64,000 bases of DNA from Ascaris suum (taxonomy: Eukaryota; Nematoda; Chromadorea; Rhabditida; Ascarididae). The stretch's first letter is position 1. Each line of letters starts with the position of its first letter. The stretch is from contig CM024174.1 of NCBI GenBank assembly GCA_013433145.1, positions 12,157,484-12,221,483 on the forward strand. The letters are read 5' to 3'. The position numbers and the translations under genes are program-made. The notes under the pieces were generated by a model. It made no database searches and had not been told where the DNA came from. It saw only the letters and a program-made list of their open reading frames with translations. Below, piece by piece: positions 33,124-45,475 of this stretch.

Positions 33124-36100
33124 ATGAACGTTGTGAGAGGCTCTAGAGTAAATTTTGAGCGTTTTCAACAGCTCTTGTAAGAGAAGAAAGTTATGACAAT
33201 CAAACAGATGAGCAGTAATGCTCAGATATTAGTAGTACTAGTAATATATAGATAAAACAGCAGTAGTAATAAGGGTCGCAATACTGAGCATAAACTTGAC
33301 GATAATACTCTAAGCGTTTATGTTTCAAACTTCTTCGAATATACTGATATTCTAAACCTTTCATGTGAATTTCTGACCGATGCATGTTGCAGTTGAGGTC
33401 AGAGAGCATAATTTGACATCCAAAAACATGAAGTTAACATTGCTTTGGTAACTGTATTATGCACGGGTTGCAACAAATAGAAGTCGATAGAGTGCTCCCT
33501 AATCGGAACGTGAACCATTAAAAATCGCCCGTTTAGGGTATCCAGTTGAGTTGATCCAACGATTAACTAGGAAAATTAACGCCCAATGAATACTACTTTC
33601 TATAACAACTATGATGCTGTTAACGTTAGCTGCAATTCTATTTCTATGAACTTTTCACCTCACCATTCGAATGTAACACCTGGAAAGCCACATGTAAACG
33701 TTGTAAATTTACATAGAATAAATTTATAAAATGGTATTTGCATATGGAGTGAGTCATACAGAGAAGTGTTCAATCGATGTGATGACCTCAATATTCGCAT
33801 AAAAATATCTATTATCTTGCACTGCATTCAATTATGCCGGTAGATTGTGATGAATTTAAAGTAATGCTAAACGATGGAAATCAATTTCAATGAAAGCCGA
33901 TATTTTATTTTTAAGTCGAGGATCTATTAAATATCGAGATATATCTAATATGAAAAGTGCATGTGAAAGCGAATATTTAAAGAATTCAATGTTCAATATT
34001 TTCGTTTAAAGTTTAAAATATTTTTGCTTAAAATGATTTTTTTTTTTTTGTTGGGAGTTTCGCCGTTTTTTTTTTTTGCACATCTTCATTTCGATTTTCT
34101 ATAATCGTTTAGAATTAATTCAAAGAGGGCACTTTCGCTCAATTCCATAAATATGTAATGAAGCAATTAGCGCATAGTTTAGAAAAAAAGCGAAAATCAC
34201 TAAGCGTTTCATGGAAAAATTTTTGGCATGAAAACGACACATTTCTAATTAGTCCATTTAGATGAAACATAAAATTTCGATTCTCATAAAAATTTTGGAT
34301 TGTATAATCTTTTCGTTTTGAAAATATAAGAGAGATAGTTTGTCGCTGTAATGATAAGGATAAAGTAATAAAGTAATCGTTGATGACAAGCTATATAGTG
34401 AAGATCATTTAGTGATGATCGAGAATATAATAAAATAATTTCAATGCGCTAATTGAAAATTTCTCCAGAAAGATAGTGTCATTTCATCAGCTAGCAAGTT
34501 AATCTGCACAATGGCTTGCATTCATCGATCACCTTGCATAGTTATACATTTATGCACCCATGTGTCTGATTATTTAGAAGTTTATTTCAGTCTCATAAAA
34601 TTGTTCGCCCGATTGATCCTGTACTAGAAAGCTTCTTTCAAGAGATTTCTCTCAATGTCTGAAAAGACATCGAGCAGGAATCGCTAACCAGAGTCATACA
34701 GATAGCCAACAAGTTTCCACATTTATTGAGGTGCCTGAAGAGTGACTTCTTAATTGCCCATTATCTATGGGTGAATTCCCGTGTTTTTAATATGCGAAAT
34801 ATGTGAACGGATTATCAAAAGGCAACTACGTTCATCAGTTTCATAAGTAAATAAATAAAGAAAAACAAATATATACATATTTATTTATTGAAAGAGTGAA
34901 GTATATGTTTTTTATTTAACTATGAGTTAGAAGTGAGGCGAGTTTCGCTGCTATTCATGCAACTAAATGATTGTTCCCATAGGTAGAATCACTACCGAAA
35001 ATACGGTAGTTGATTGATGAAACAACTAACAGCATCAACGCAAATGGATGTTTCGCTATTGTACAAGATAATATTCAATATTCGGTACAGATGAACATAT
35101 ACATCAATAATTTATTCATCATACCTGAGGTGAAAGATCATTAGAGAAGTGAATGAATGGAATTGCAATAATCTTGTTATGGGGGCGTTCTGCAAAATTT
35201 TGCAAATTTCATAGCGAAATGCAATACTGGGCGCAGTGTCACCACTAGAAATTTGTATATGTAATCAACGTTATCGATGACATTATGCGGATCAAATGAA
35301 CGAAAGAAAAGGTAAGTATTCATGGTTCCTATGAGGATGGGAATTTTATTTTCCCAGTGAAGCACTAATTAGTGCCGTATTGTTCTAATTCTAAAGTTGC
35401 CATTCTACATAAAGTTGCCATTCTACTTTTACGCTATATAGACTTTCCTAGTTATTAAGACTTTCCTAGTTATTTCTAGTTATTCTAGCTTGTAAGGTAG
35501 TTATTACATAACTACCCTGCGAGCTAGAATATTATATGAGACTCAATTTTAATGCGTATTGCTATGAATAAAATGTGCTTATTATCAAAACTCAATATAA
35601 GATGTAAAAATCTGGAAGCAAAGGAATATTTTGAAATACCTCTTACAGAAGAAACTTGAATTGAAAATGTGCCACGTAATATGCAGAAAATCGTATAGAA
35701 GGTTGTATTAAATAATAAAAGTGAAAAATTATAAACCATAGAAACATTGATAGTAAAGAAGAGTAAAATTCTAAGAGTACTGAAATATAAATTAAGAATA
35801 ACCACTGTAGTATGTTCGAAATGCGTTTAGGAGAAAAACTATTTTCAAAAAATATAAGCAAACATAAAACAAAATAAAAATTATTATAGTCGAATAATAA
35901 GGCAATGTGGCGTAAGCGAAGGCAACACCAATAGTGATAAGTGGTCGATAAGCGTGAACGTCGATGTTGAGGTCATCGCCTTTAGGTTAGTGGCGCGGAT
36001 AAAACAGTATTCATATGCTCTATGCTAGCTATTGAATCTACCGACTAGAGGCAAATAGCATTCGAGGTTCGCTGGAAAATACTGGCGAAAAAATACTACT

Positions 36101-36332
36101 ATAAGTGCCTTTTAATAAATTATTCGAAATAAGTTGAAACATCCCATGACAATACATCAAATAAAATTAATAAAACTTTAAAGTAGTGCATGTGTATAAT
36201 ATGCAAATGCACTACTATATAGTTGCAAATCTAATTTTAGGAACCATTATTCCATAAACTGTTGTATATAACAATCATATGGATACATGCATAGTTGTTC
36301 CCTTTAGTTAACATGATACAATGCAAAAGCTA
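33124..36332. other. AT-rich stretch without supported genes
   Basis: Contains the local duplications and palindrome at 35394-35516. Several minus-strand open frames near 35524-35861 are hydrophobic and Phe/Ile-rich, as expected from AT-rich DNA, and have no splice support. Confidence 0.5.
35394..35516. repeat. Short direct repeats ending in a palindrome
   Basis: AAAGTTGCCATTCTAC occurs twice in a row, then GACTTTCCTAGTTATT twice, then GGTAGTTAT-TAC-ATAACTACC (35496-35516), a perfect 9-bp inverted repeat with a 3-nt loop. This looks like locally duplicated sequence. Confidence 0.75.
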
Positions 36333-37317
36333 CTAAACTACATAAGAAATTTCATTGACTAAACTTTTATTAATTTGTCTATTGTGATAGACGAACTTAT
36401 ACACTAATTCGGATTTACTAATTAATGCATTATATAGATATTTTTTCATTAACGCAACACTGAAACCTTTCTCCTTATAATTTTTAAGCAATCCTTTACA
36501 TTTATTAATAAAATCTGTTTTAAATGAGCATAATTTACTAAATCTGAAGTCCTGAGAAATTACAAGATTTTTGTGTATGAACTTTGGAATGTTACTGTCC
36601 AATTGAGCGTATTTATTCGCTGCAAAATTAAATTGATCCGTCTTATCATAAACGTTTGAAATGATACCTTTACAAATAACAAATAAGCTTAAGTCCAAAA
36701 AATTAGCTGTGTTACCTGTGTATATAATATCAATGTGCAACGAGTCTCCGTGAATTAATTTAGCAATACTATGAAAGTTATCAGTATTAAATATCAGTAA
36801 ATCATCAACATACCTACTACAAATAGCGTTAAAACGTGAAATCTTGGCATATTTATACTCCATGACAGACAAGGTAAGATCAGCTATATCACGACTGGCA
36901 TTGCCTCTCACGGGTACTCCTTTATTTTGCCTAAAAATAAAACAGGCAAAAGCAATATAGCTCTCATTAACAATAAACGTAATCATTTCCATGATTTGTG
37001 CCCTATCCAAGGCAAGTCCATGTGTTTTGAACTCGTAATTGTCCGTGCAGAACAAAGTTTTGTTGGCACAAACTTTCAAAAGCCCTTTTAGAATTTTCAA
37101 AGCACAGGTGTGTTAAAAATTCCATTGCTTTAATGATAGAGTCCGGTGGCAGGGCATTAAATAAAGTGGAGAAATTGGCAGTGGGAACCGTTTTATCACG
37201 GTTACCATATTTGTTAATTATATCCAAAACGTCACAAGAATCCTTTATGCTACAATAATAATTAATCCTGCTTCTTAAGCTAATAGCCACAATTTGTAGA
37301 CTATTCCATGCTAACGA
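36333..37317 (-). pseudogene. Degenerate reverse transcriptase (Penelope-like/YVDD type retroelement relic)
   Basis: Two overlapping minus-strand frames carry successive parts of one reverse transcriptase. The first (about 37317-37003) reads LAWNSLQIV, then DIINKYGNRD, then the motif A region TANFSTLF, where the usual catalytic Asp of the DFSTLY motif is Asn (codon 37176-37174). The second frame (about 37100-36333) continues with FRQNKGVPVRG (motif B region), SRYVDDLL (catalytic YVDD at 36812-36801), NFLDLSL and YDKTDQFNF, ending in TAA-type stop context. The frames differ, so a frameshift lies near 37040-37100. No ATG-led intact ORF and no endonuclease domain are seen. This arrangement (FSTLYT...GIPMG...RYIDD...FLDL...Y-K-D-FNF) is known from Penelope-like and related metazoan retroelements. 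It is inactive by frame break and by the motif A change. Confidence 0.75.
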
Positions 37318-39452
37318 TTGCTATTTGCTTTAAAAATATCTACTAAAATACTCAAAAAATGTTCAGTACTTTTGACTTTATATGTTACTGCTTACAGCGT
37401 AGTTCGAATGCTTCGCGTTCTTTATCTAATACAACTTCATTGCATATTATTGCAAAAATTTTTTTAAATTGCAAAGTTATGTTGTGCAATGATAAGTTCT
37501 AAGCATTTCCATATGTTTAAATTCTTTAAGCATTTTCTGTGAAAAAAAAATGTTAAGAAAATTGAACAAAATAAAAAAATAAAATACAAATGCATTACGA
37601 GATAGTCAAATAGCGTTGAAATGCATTTTGTGGCACATACCTTTATCAAGTCGCCACACAATCATTGAACAAAGCCATTAGCAAAATGAAATGAGCAAAC
37701 GCGTGGGTTAATCCTCATTTAAAATAATGACCATTTTGTGCCGAATTTCATAATTACCTCCTTCCTAGCTTGCAGACATAGGTTGCTTGCAAACTAATCG
37801 ACGCACAATGAAATTATTTTTTAACAGATTATTCAAAGTCAAACATAATCTTCATTGTGCAAATTATCGCTGCTATTACTTCTCAAATCTTTCTTCCTCC
37901 CCATGATAGAACTCTCCCCTGCTCTCTCCTCACCTCCATTTCTTGAATAAATACGGGCATCAGAAAATGGGAACTGTCTAAAGAGTTGAATAGCATTTGA
38001 GCTCAAATAGAGGCTGTTTCAAGTTAGGTATAACAAATTGCATCCTACTTTTCTGGGATGTTTTTCTGGTTGAAATTGGTGAATAGTACGAATGCTCGAA
38101 CTTATTTGTGAAGAAATAGGATATATTTGTCGAAAAAGAAAGCGCTTTTATTTTTGCAATGAAAAATAGCAATATATGAAGTTACTGATCATCAAATCTT
38201 GCATAATTTCTACCAAACGATACACTCATTGAGCAGTCATAGATAGATTATCATCGCCGATAAGACAACTCTTTAAAGAATTCCACATTAATAGAAATCA
38301 GTATTTGAAAACAATATTTCGCCTAGCCAACGGTCCTTAAGGCTAAGCTCTACCAACTTAACCCGTAGCCAAAATCCTATGAATAAGAGATATTTTCAAC
38401 GAGTCTACCTGAGATTGCATTGCATATAATTTAATGTCTAGGAATAAATTATGCAACGCAATCGTTTAGCAAAATTTCAACTCAAATTTAATTCTTTTCG
38501 CTTGAAATGATTGATTTCAATTTATACATAACTGTTTTACAACAGCGATTTCTACGCACTACGATATATACACCTTTCTTTATACTCTCTTATTAAATCA
38601 ATGCAGCGCTTGTTTTAGCACTTTATTATCTCCGATACTAGTTATGGAAAGTGAATAAAGACAAAATTTCCCAAGGCAATATTACCATATGTGACAGAGA
38701 GCAATTAGTAATTTATTCAGATTTGCAAACGTTTTTTTTTTGCAATTTGCAAACGTTGCAAACAATTTACAAATCAATAAATTCGTTGAAACGTGTACAC
38801 CTAAATTATGAATCTTTTTTTTTCTAATATTAATAAAGCGTTGAATAGCTTGAGAGGATATCCATACATGGAGTTTGTATGCTGCATGTTTCAATTGTCG
38901 GCAGATATGACCAAGTGCTAACTTCACGACTAGTTTTCAAAAGGTAATTGATGTTTCCTGAGGCAATAATAGTCGATCACATTAGATCACGATCGCTTCT
39001 ATATGCCTTAAGCACTTCCGCACTAGGTTCCACAAATGCTCCTTAATTGCTCCGAATTGCTATTTACATAAAGCGCACGAACCAAGCATATATTGCCCTA
39101 TACTACACGACTAAGTACATAGTTCATGTCTGAAGAACTGTCAGCAATTTTGACAATGAAGTGACAGCTGAATATTATAGAAAACCTATCAATCATCGTG
39201 GACAATTTGCTACGTTCGATCATCTTAATTGTCTTAGTAAAATCTTTTTATTGACAACATTGGTTCGCATTCATTCATTCAATTCCACAAAGTTGTTAGT
39301 TAGGAGAGGTTAAGAGAAATTACGTTAACGCTGATCTGTCCGGCTGGCAGGTAAAGTGGCAAATATCAATGGCATCGGATAGTGTCAAGTAGTATCAAAT
39401 GCATTGTCCAATTTTTTAACACATCAAGTGCGGTTTTTTTTCACGCCTAAAG
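37318..39452. other. AT-rich stretch without supported genes
   Basis: Flanks the reverse transcriptase relic. No terminal repeats or endonuclease-like frame could be found to define the element's 5' end. Confidence 0.45.
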
Positions 39453-39610
39453 ATTACAATGAGCACCTTGGAAATGGAACATGTAAGGTTAATTGGGAGG
39501 AAGTTATTGATGAAATAAGGTCGAGATTTAAAAGAGAGGCCGGCGTGCCATATTCTGAGAAGAGAATCTACCCATTCACTAGATTCCAACCTAAATACAG
39601 GTGGCGATAG
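39453..39610 (+). CDS. Candidate terminal exon with dibasic sites
   Basis: After a TTTTTTTTCACGCCTAAAG acceptor, the frame reads YNEHLGNGTCKVNWEEVIDE, then a segment with KR at two sites (SRFKR-EAGVPYSEKR-IYPFTRFQ), ending KYRWR and TAG. Dibasic spacing of about ten residues resembles a prohormone, but with no signal peptide exon found it may equally be the tail of an ordinary protein. There is no in-frame ATG nearby, so upstream exons would be needed. Confidence 0.3.
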
Positions 39611-40992
39611 CTCATAGAAGAGCATAATAGCATAGGCATAACTATGTGAGTTTCATGAGTCGAGGTGGATTGTATTGTTTTATTGTTGAAATGTTCCCGG
39701 ATAACCGTTCTATTGGTAGAACTATCTACCAGAAAAGAAAGGACAACGGAAGTTTTTGCTCCTACTTGTTGCGATGTGTTGCCGAAGACTGATGTGTTTT
39801 CGTCTTTTCATTGATGGAGCTTTTGCCTCAGCGGAAACATTGCGTGGCATTTAAATCTCTATCTCAAAATCAAACTGTATGTGTAAAAGTTTTCCGTTCA
39901 TCGTAAGCATACTGGTTATTTTAGGGAATTTGTTGTTCGCAGTGAAACTCCTCATTTGATCATCAACCTCGGATATATTAAGCGTTCATCAATATCATTA
40001 TACAAATTATTATTGTTAAATTGCATGCATTTCAAGCACTCTGTATGCGATGATAATTTACATCATAATTCCTATCTCTTCAAAAAAAAAATCACTCAAT
40101 CGCAATCAAATGGATTTCTCTCTCTTTGGATTTTCGAGACTAGGGTTGGAAATATGATGACCTCTTGTAGAGCAATGAGAATTGCTTGAGTAATTTCATT
40201 TCAACATGCAATTCGAACACTATTGATCAAGTTGAGTGAATATTATCACCAATATTTAGAATGAGTTTTAATTGCAAATGCATCCGAGCTAAAGTTTTTC
40301 ATCTTTTCTCATTTTCCAACAATTTTATTTTTATTTCCTCATCGAATGAACTTATAATGCATTTTAGATTAATTTGAAATTATTGAATTCAGTTTTAGAT
40401 ACACTTACAGGCCCTAATTTCACCTCAGAAATGAGAATGATGACATTCAAATGGCTCACGCAAAATATTCGGCTGTACCGAGAAAATGATTGCACTTAAG
40501 TATTTTTTATTTTTCTCATATAGAGGAGATTTTCATTTCTTTCATTATTTCGACAGAGATGACAGGAAGTAATGGTTATTCTATTGCTCAAGTTGTACTA
40601 AATCATCGTTATTCAGTTAGTTGTTGCATCACTGTTCTCGATCATATGTAATCAGCATTTTATTATGCGTTTTATGGAGAAGTTTTGCCCTAATCAACGT
40701 TCAATGTTGTATATGATGCCGCAGTTGGTTTGCTTCTACAATCGGATAATTGATGATTTTCTATGACACGTAGCGCGCAGCTTGGACTGGAAACCTTGTT
40801 CCATTTCACACTCTCAGTGCCCGTCTTCTTGTTTGCGATGACCGTTCTCCCATTCGGCTACTCTTTGCACGATTTCTAGAGCTCGAGCTTATAAAAAAAT
40901 TCCGACACATCATTTGGTTCGAGATTGGAACATGGTGGATTCAAGAGAATGCCTAGTAAGGTAAATATCCGAGGTAAAAGGAGTTGTTTCTG

Positions 40993-41232
40993 ATGAATGG
41001 GCATTCACCCATAGCAGCTCCTTGGTTTGTAGAAACGCATATAGTTGCTTGTTCTGCATGCTTTTGTATTCTTGTATCGGCTAGATCAAAATGGAGCTTG
41101 AAGATTATTTCATGCTACTGTATTCGTGTATCGACCGTAATATCATTCATTTTGAACGCTGTTTTATTCTTGCTTGTAGTGCAGCTGGAAAGACGTCAAC
41201 ACATGAATGATGGCGCTAGAATGCTGACGTAA
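40993..41232 (+). CDS. Possible membrane-protein ORF, unrecognised
   Basis: First in-frame ATG is at 40993. The product has a Cys-rich start (ACSACFCILV) and one good helix (VISFILNAVLFLLVVQL) followed by a charged tail (ERRQHMNDGARML). An upstream ATG segment MVDSRECLV (near 40933) runs into a GTAAAT donor but its phase does not match. The frame ends at TAA just after a possible GTAAAA donor. Confidence 0.22.
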   Translation: MNGHSPIAAPWFVETHIVACSACFCILVSARSKWSLKIISCYCIRVSTVISFILNAVLFLLVVQLERRQHMNDGARMLT

Positions 41233-41819
41233 AATATTGCCTCAGAAAAAGTGGAAGCATTGTGCATAGGCTATAATGCTAGTTAAATAAGTTTAATAGG
41301 CTGTAATATTTGAAACTCTCACAAAGACGAGGAGACATCTGTCACATATAAAGTAGAGCACATTATTAGATGCATAATAATATGAATATTTCATTCAATA
41401 ACGTAAAACAATGCATCTGTAATGTTTAGAAACCATTTTTCTCTATCAATATATGTTATACTGTCAAATAAATGCTTGCTTCTAGTCGATTTTATTTTCA
41501 AAGATTTTCGAAATTTCTTTTAAAAAAAAAAAATAAAAACACTTGTTTATTTTAGCAAAAAAATTTTCATTCGTTGAAGCGTTCACGATAAATAAGTTAT
41601 CGGTTTGATTTTCTGATGGATGCAATTGTTGCTGAAACAGTGTTTTTTTTTTTTCTGCACTCTTTGAACAGCCCACTTGTGCAAATATAAGCTTTCACTT
41701 GTGCGATAGTTCAGTAGCAATTGTGTGTTTGTGCGTTGATCCACGAAGATATCATTTTATTATCCGGAATTGTGCGATTTTTATTCAACTTTAGCTTATT
41801 TCATCTCAAATAACCGACA

Positions 41820-42438
41820 ATGTGGACAAGAACGATACGAACGGTTATTAATGCAGATCGAGATCGTATCGTTCTAAATATGCCTGATTTACAGTTGATT
41901 AACACGGTGAGCCAATGACAATTCTCTATTTAAATTGATTTTCAACATTTTAACAAATTATGCTTATATTTTTTTCTTCCATTATTGCATTATTGCAATA
42001 TAAGGATAATATTGCAAAATATGGATGAGGTGATCACAAACAATAGCTAAATTTCTCTTTTGTAACGCTATATTTATGGCTATGTCGACCTATAGTCTCT
42101 GCTTCTGTAAACATATGAATACTAAAAAAAGCACACAATAAACAATCTATATGGTCGTAAAATTATTATGAAATATGCAATACGAGTTCATATGCAAATT
42201 TACGAGCTTTGCAAAGTTTGCAAAATTTCTATAATAGATATATTTTGTAGTATTCGATAATTTGATTTTCTCTTGTCGCTACGATAAGCTTAACAAGGGT
42301 TTCCTTAACGATTTGCCCGGCACTAAATATATAGAATGCCTTACTGCAATGATAAAAGAGAATCTCGAATCAGTGGATCTGACATTATGTGATAATGACT
42401 TTTTGTTGAGAGATATTAGTGTTTCGCAGAGAATATAA
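41820..42438 (+). CDS. Small two-exon protein of 78 aa, unrecognised
   Basis: Exon 1 (41820-41906) starts with ATG and encodes MWTRTIRTVINADRDRIVL and onwards for 29 codons to a GTGAGC donor. Exon 2 (42289-42438) follows a pyrimidine-rich CGATAAG acceptor. It keeps phase 0 and encodes 49 more residues with an acidic stretch (KENLESVDL, CDNDFLLRD), ending QRI and TAA. The joined 78-residue protein is soluble and mixed-charge, with no membrane segment. A TTCAACTTTAG acceptor 25 nt before the ATG could take a spliced leader. Both exons are open with matching phase, which is the main support. No family was recognised. Alternatively exon 2 belongs to a longer gene. Confidence 0.45.
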
Positions 42439-42996
42439 TTTAAGATGGCTGTTTAGTTCTGAATTCTATCAATAAAACGACCCTACCCTATAGTAGTTTC
42501 CCTCTCATACCGCACTGCACCGTACTTTTGCGTCTGAAAGATTTCATATCGCTTTGTAATATACGAGAATTTGGGTAGTCTATATATTAAATTATCCTTA
42601 AACATGCTTATCCTTGCCCTCCTTTTGATGATAGAGCGGAAAGATATAGGGTGTGCATGCTTTCAGTTCGAATAAGCCTTTAATCATCGCCAACTAATAA
42701 ATGTTTGCGTGAAGCGGCATTACCTCGTGTCGGTGAAAATGTGAGCCTCTTATTTTTTGATGGCATCAAAAGAGTCTGTGTTTCGCACGGAAGAAAAGGA
42801 TGATTCTATTCGCCAAAACTTTTTCTTTTACTTGAAGATCCTCAAGATAGCGTTAAAGGTATGGAATTTCGAAGATGCACGCAACATAAAATGATATCAG
42901 CATGCAAAAAATTTTTTTAATGGGAAGAAAGAAAACCGGTTTTCGAAACATTTGAATAATTTGCAATAGATAGATATCACATGCGGGTACAATTGC

Positions 42997-43131
<135 letters not shown>

Positions 43132-45037
43132 GCATAGAAGCATTTAAGCAGAGAAAGTTATTTTCTAAGTAATTAGAAAATAACATTTTAACTTTATCAC
43201 TGAAAAGTTTAAAATTTTAAGTATGATGCCCTATTTGTTCCGATGCTTCTTGCGATCTCATGGAAACTTCATCGATCCAGGTGATATTATGATGTCACCA
43301 ATGCGAAAGAGGGTTAAAGGACTTGGACACCTCCCTTTTAAAAGCTAATATTGTCTCTGAAAGGTGACTGATGGTACCATAATCTTGCTTAGTGCACTAT
43401 ACTATAGCATAGTACAGCATGGAATGGCTATTTACTATAAGCAATTACAATGTACTGTGTGCATATATCCGATGAGAAGATATAGTATAATATAGTGTAA
43501 TATAGTGAAAATGTTTGATAAGACGTATAGAGTGTCTTGAATTCAGGAAATTATTAGCATGCAATATTGACAATGAGATAACTCCTATTTTTATATTGCT
43601 TTATTGATGACTGTACTGCTTATTTATTATTGGCCGTATTGATCGTTTCGTATCCATTACTGCGTGGGTTTTGATTCACAGTGGCCCATTTGTTGCTCAT
43701 TACTTTTAACTGAATTTGTGCGCAATCAATCGTACATTACGAGGGCACCACATAAAGTCAGCTGTTTAGAAACTGTGCTTTTCTTGAGTTTTTCGTTTTG
43801 AGGTTGTAAGTAAGTTGGGAGGGAGGGGGGAAGTGTGGGTGGACAAGTGAACGGCTAGTCCCGAGCCTGATTCGGCCAGTATCAAAACGCTCTCAGACCA
43901 GACTTTCCCATATATATTCCAGGGCATGAGGTTTCCTTTAGAGCTTATCACAAAAACGTTCTCAATCCACTTATTGTGATCTCAAGCATGCTCGAGTGAA
44001 AGGCCTAGGGAGTCTTAGTACGTCCGCCTCATTGAGTACTCCATAGTTGGCCAGCCAAATTTTTCCATTCGTGGCAAGTCGCCGGGAACAACAAAATGAT
44101 CGTGCATATGACCACGCTTCCCTCTCTCTTTGTTCGATTCTATCGCTGCTTTGCGCTTCATCGTTTACGTTCTATGTAATTTGTTTTATTTGTTTTTTCC
44201 AGTGAGTTCTCTAAAGTAAATCTCATTTCGTTCATAATTAAGTGCAAAAAAAACCCTGAAATATCGTTTATGATTCATTGCTAAATACAACTTAAGGGGA
44301 AAACTATTCAACAGTTTGTTAATCAGGCAAATTTCTCATCAGGAAAATTCACCTGATTTCTTTTGCAAGTTTATTTCTGCAAGTTTATCTGATTACTGTG
44401 AACTATATTCTTATCTACGCTTATGTCATCTTCTATCTTCTCTTCCGGTGGATTCAAGTCATGAGCCTCAAAAACATTATCGATAAAACGCAATAAGCGC
44501 ATTCTACATCGTAGAGTTATATCTTTTATTCAATATCTTTTCTAATCATCATCTTACAAATTGATAAATGCTTTTTGCAATTTTGCGATTGTAATATTGC
44601 AATTGCAAAACGCATTGTTTCAACTCCTGTCAGTGTGCAGGAACTATATGTCTCTACGTGTTGGCTCATTCTCTCCAGTTTCCAGCCAGGAGTCATTGAG
44701 GCAAAAATTGCAACAATTTACAAAGTATAACATTGCGACATAGAATGATAGCATAGACCATTATCTATGTAACCTATAGGTATCTAATAGAGTAATAGAT
44801 ATCATCTTAGATTGATTCAATCACTTAAAATACAGGCGAGCTATTGCTTTCCACATTGTATTTTTTTGTTATTAATTTGTAGAACTAAATAACAAGCATG
44901 CCAATTTCTCTAGTATATTTTTCAACTTACTGCTGTGTTGAAATGATTTGTGATTTGCATATGCAAATTTCCGCACTGATTGCCATGAGCAAAAAAAACA
45001 AAATTCTTATGCGGTAAAAATCTGATAATTTCTAAGC

Positions 45038-45160
<123 letters not shown>

Positions 45161-45229
45161 TTTTCATGAGAGGTTGCACGGAGTGCAAAATTGTGTCGAA
45201 AAATTACGATTCACCGGAAGACAGAAATA

Positions 45230-45475
45230 AATGCACTCAGTGCAGGTGCAAAGAAGTACAAAAGCGCGGAAACATACGCAGACACAGGTAGACATACCCA
45301 TACAAACATACATAAACATACGGATGCGAACAGACACAAGCAGATACACATTGATGTATGCAGGCAAGCACAGCCAAATGTTGGCACAAATGGACACACA
45401 CAGACAGGCGTTGATGAGTAGCAGGGCACACCGACACATAACAAATTTAAGCACATAGATGCTCGCTCACATTCA
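45230..45475. repeat. Degenerate CA/GA-rich tandem tract
   Basis: Repeated ACACA, CAGACA and ACATAC motifs with no fixed unit. The strand bias (A and C on plus) keeps several frames open on both strands, but the products are repetitive and not credible proteins. Confidence 0.75.
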
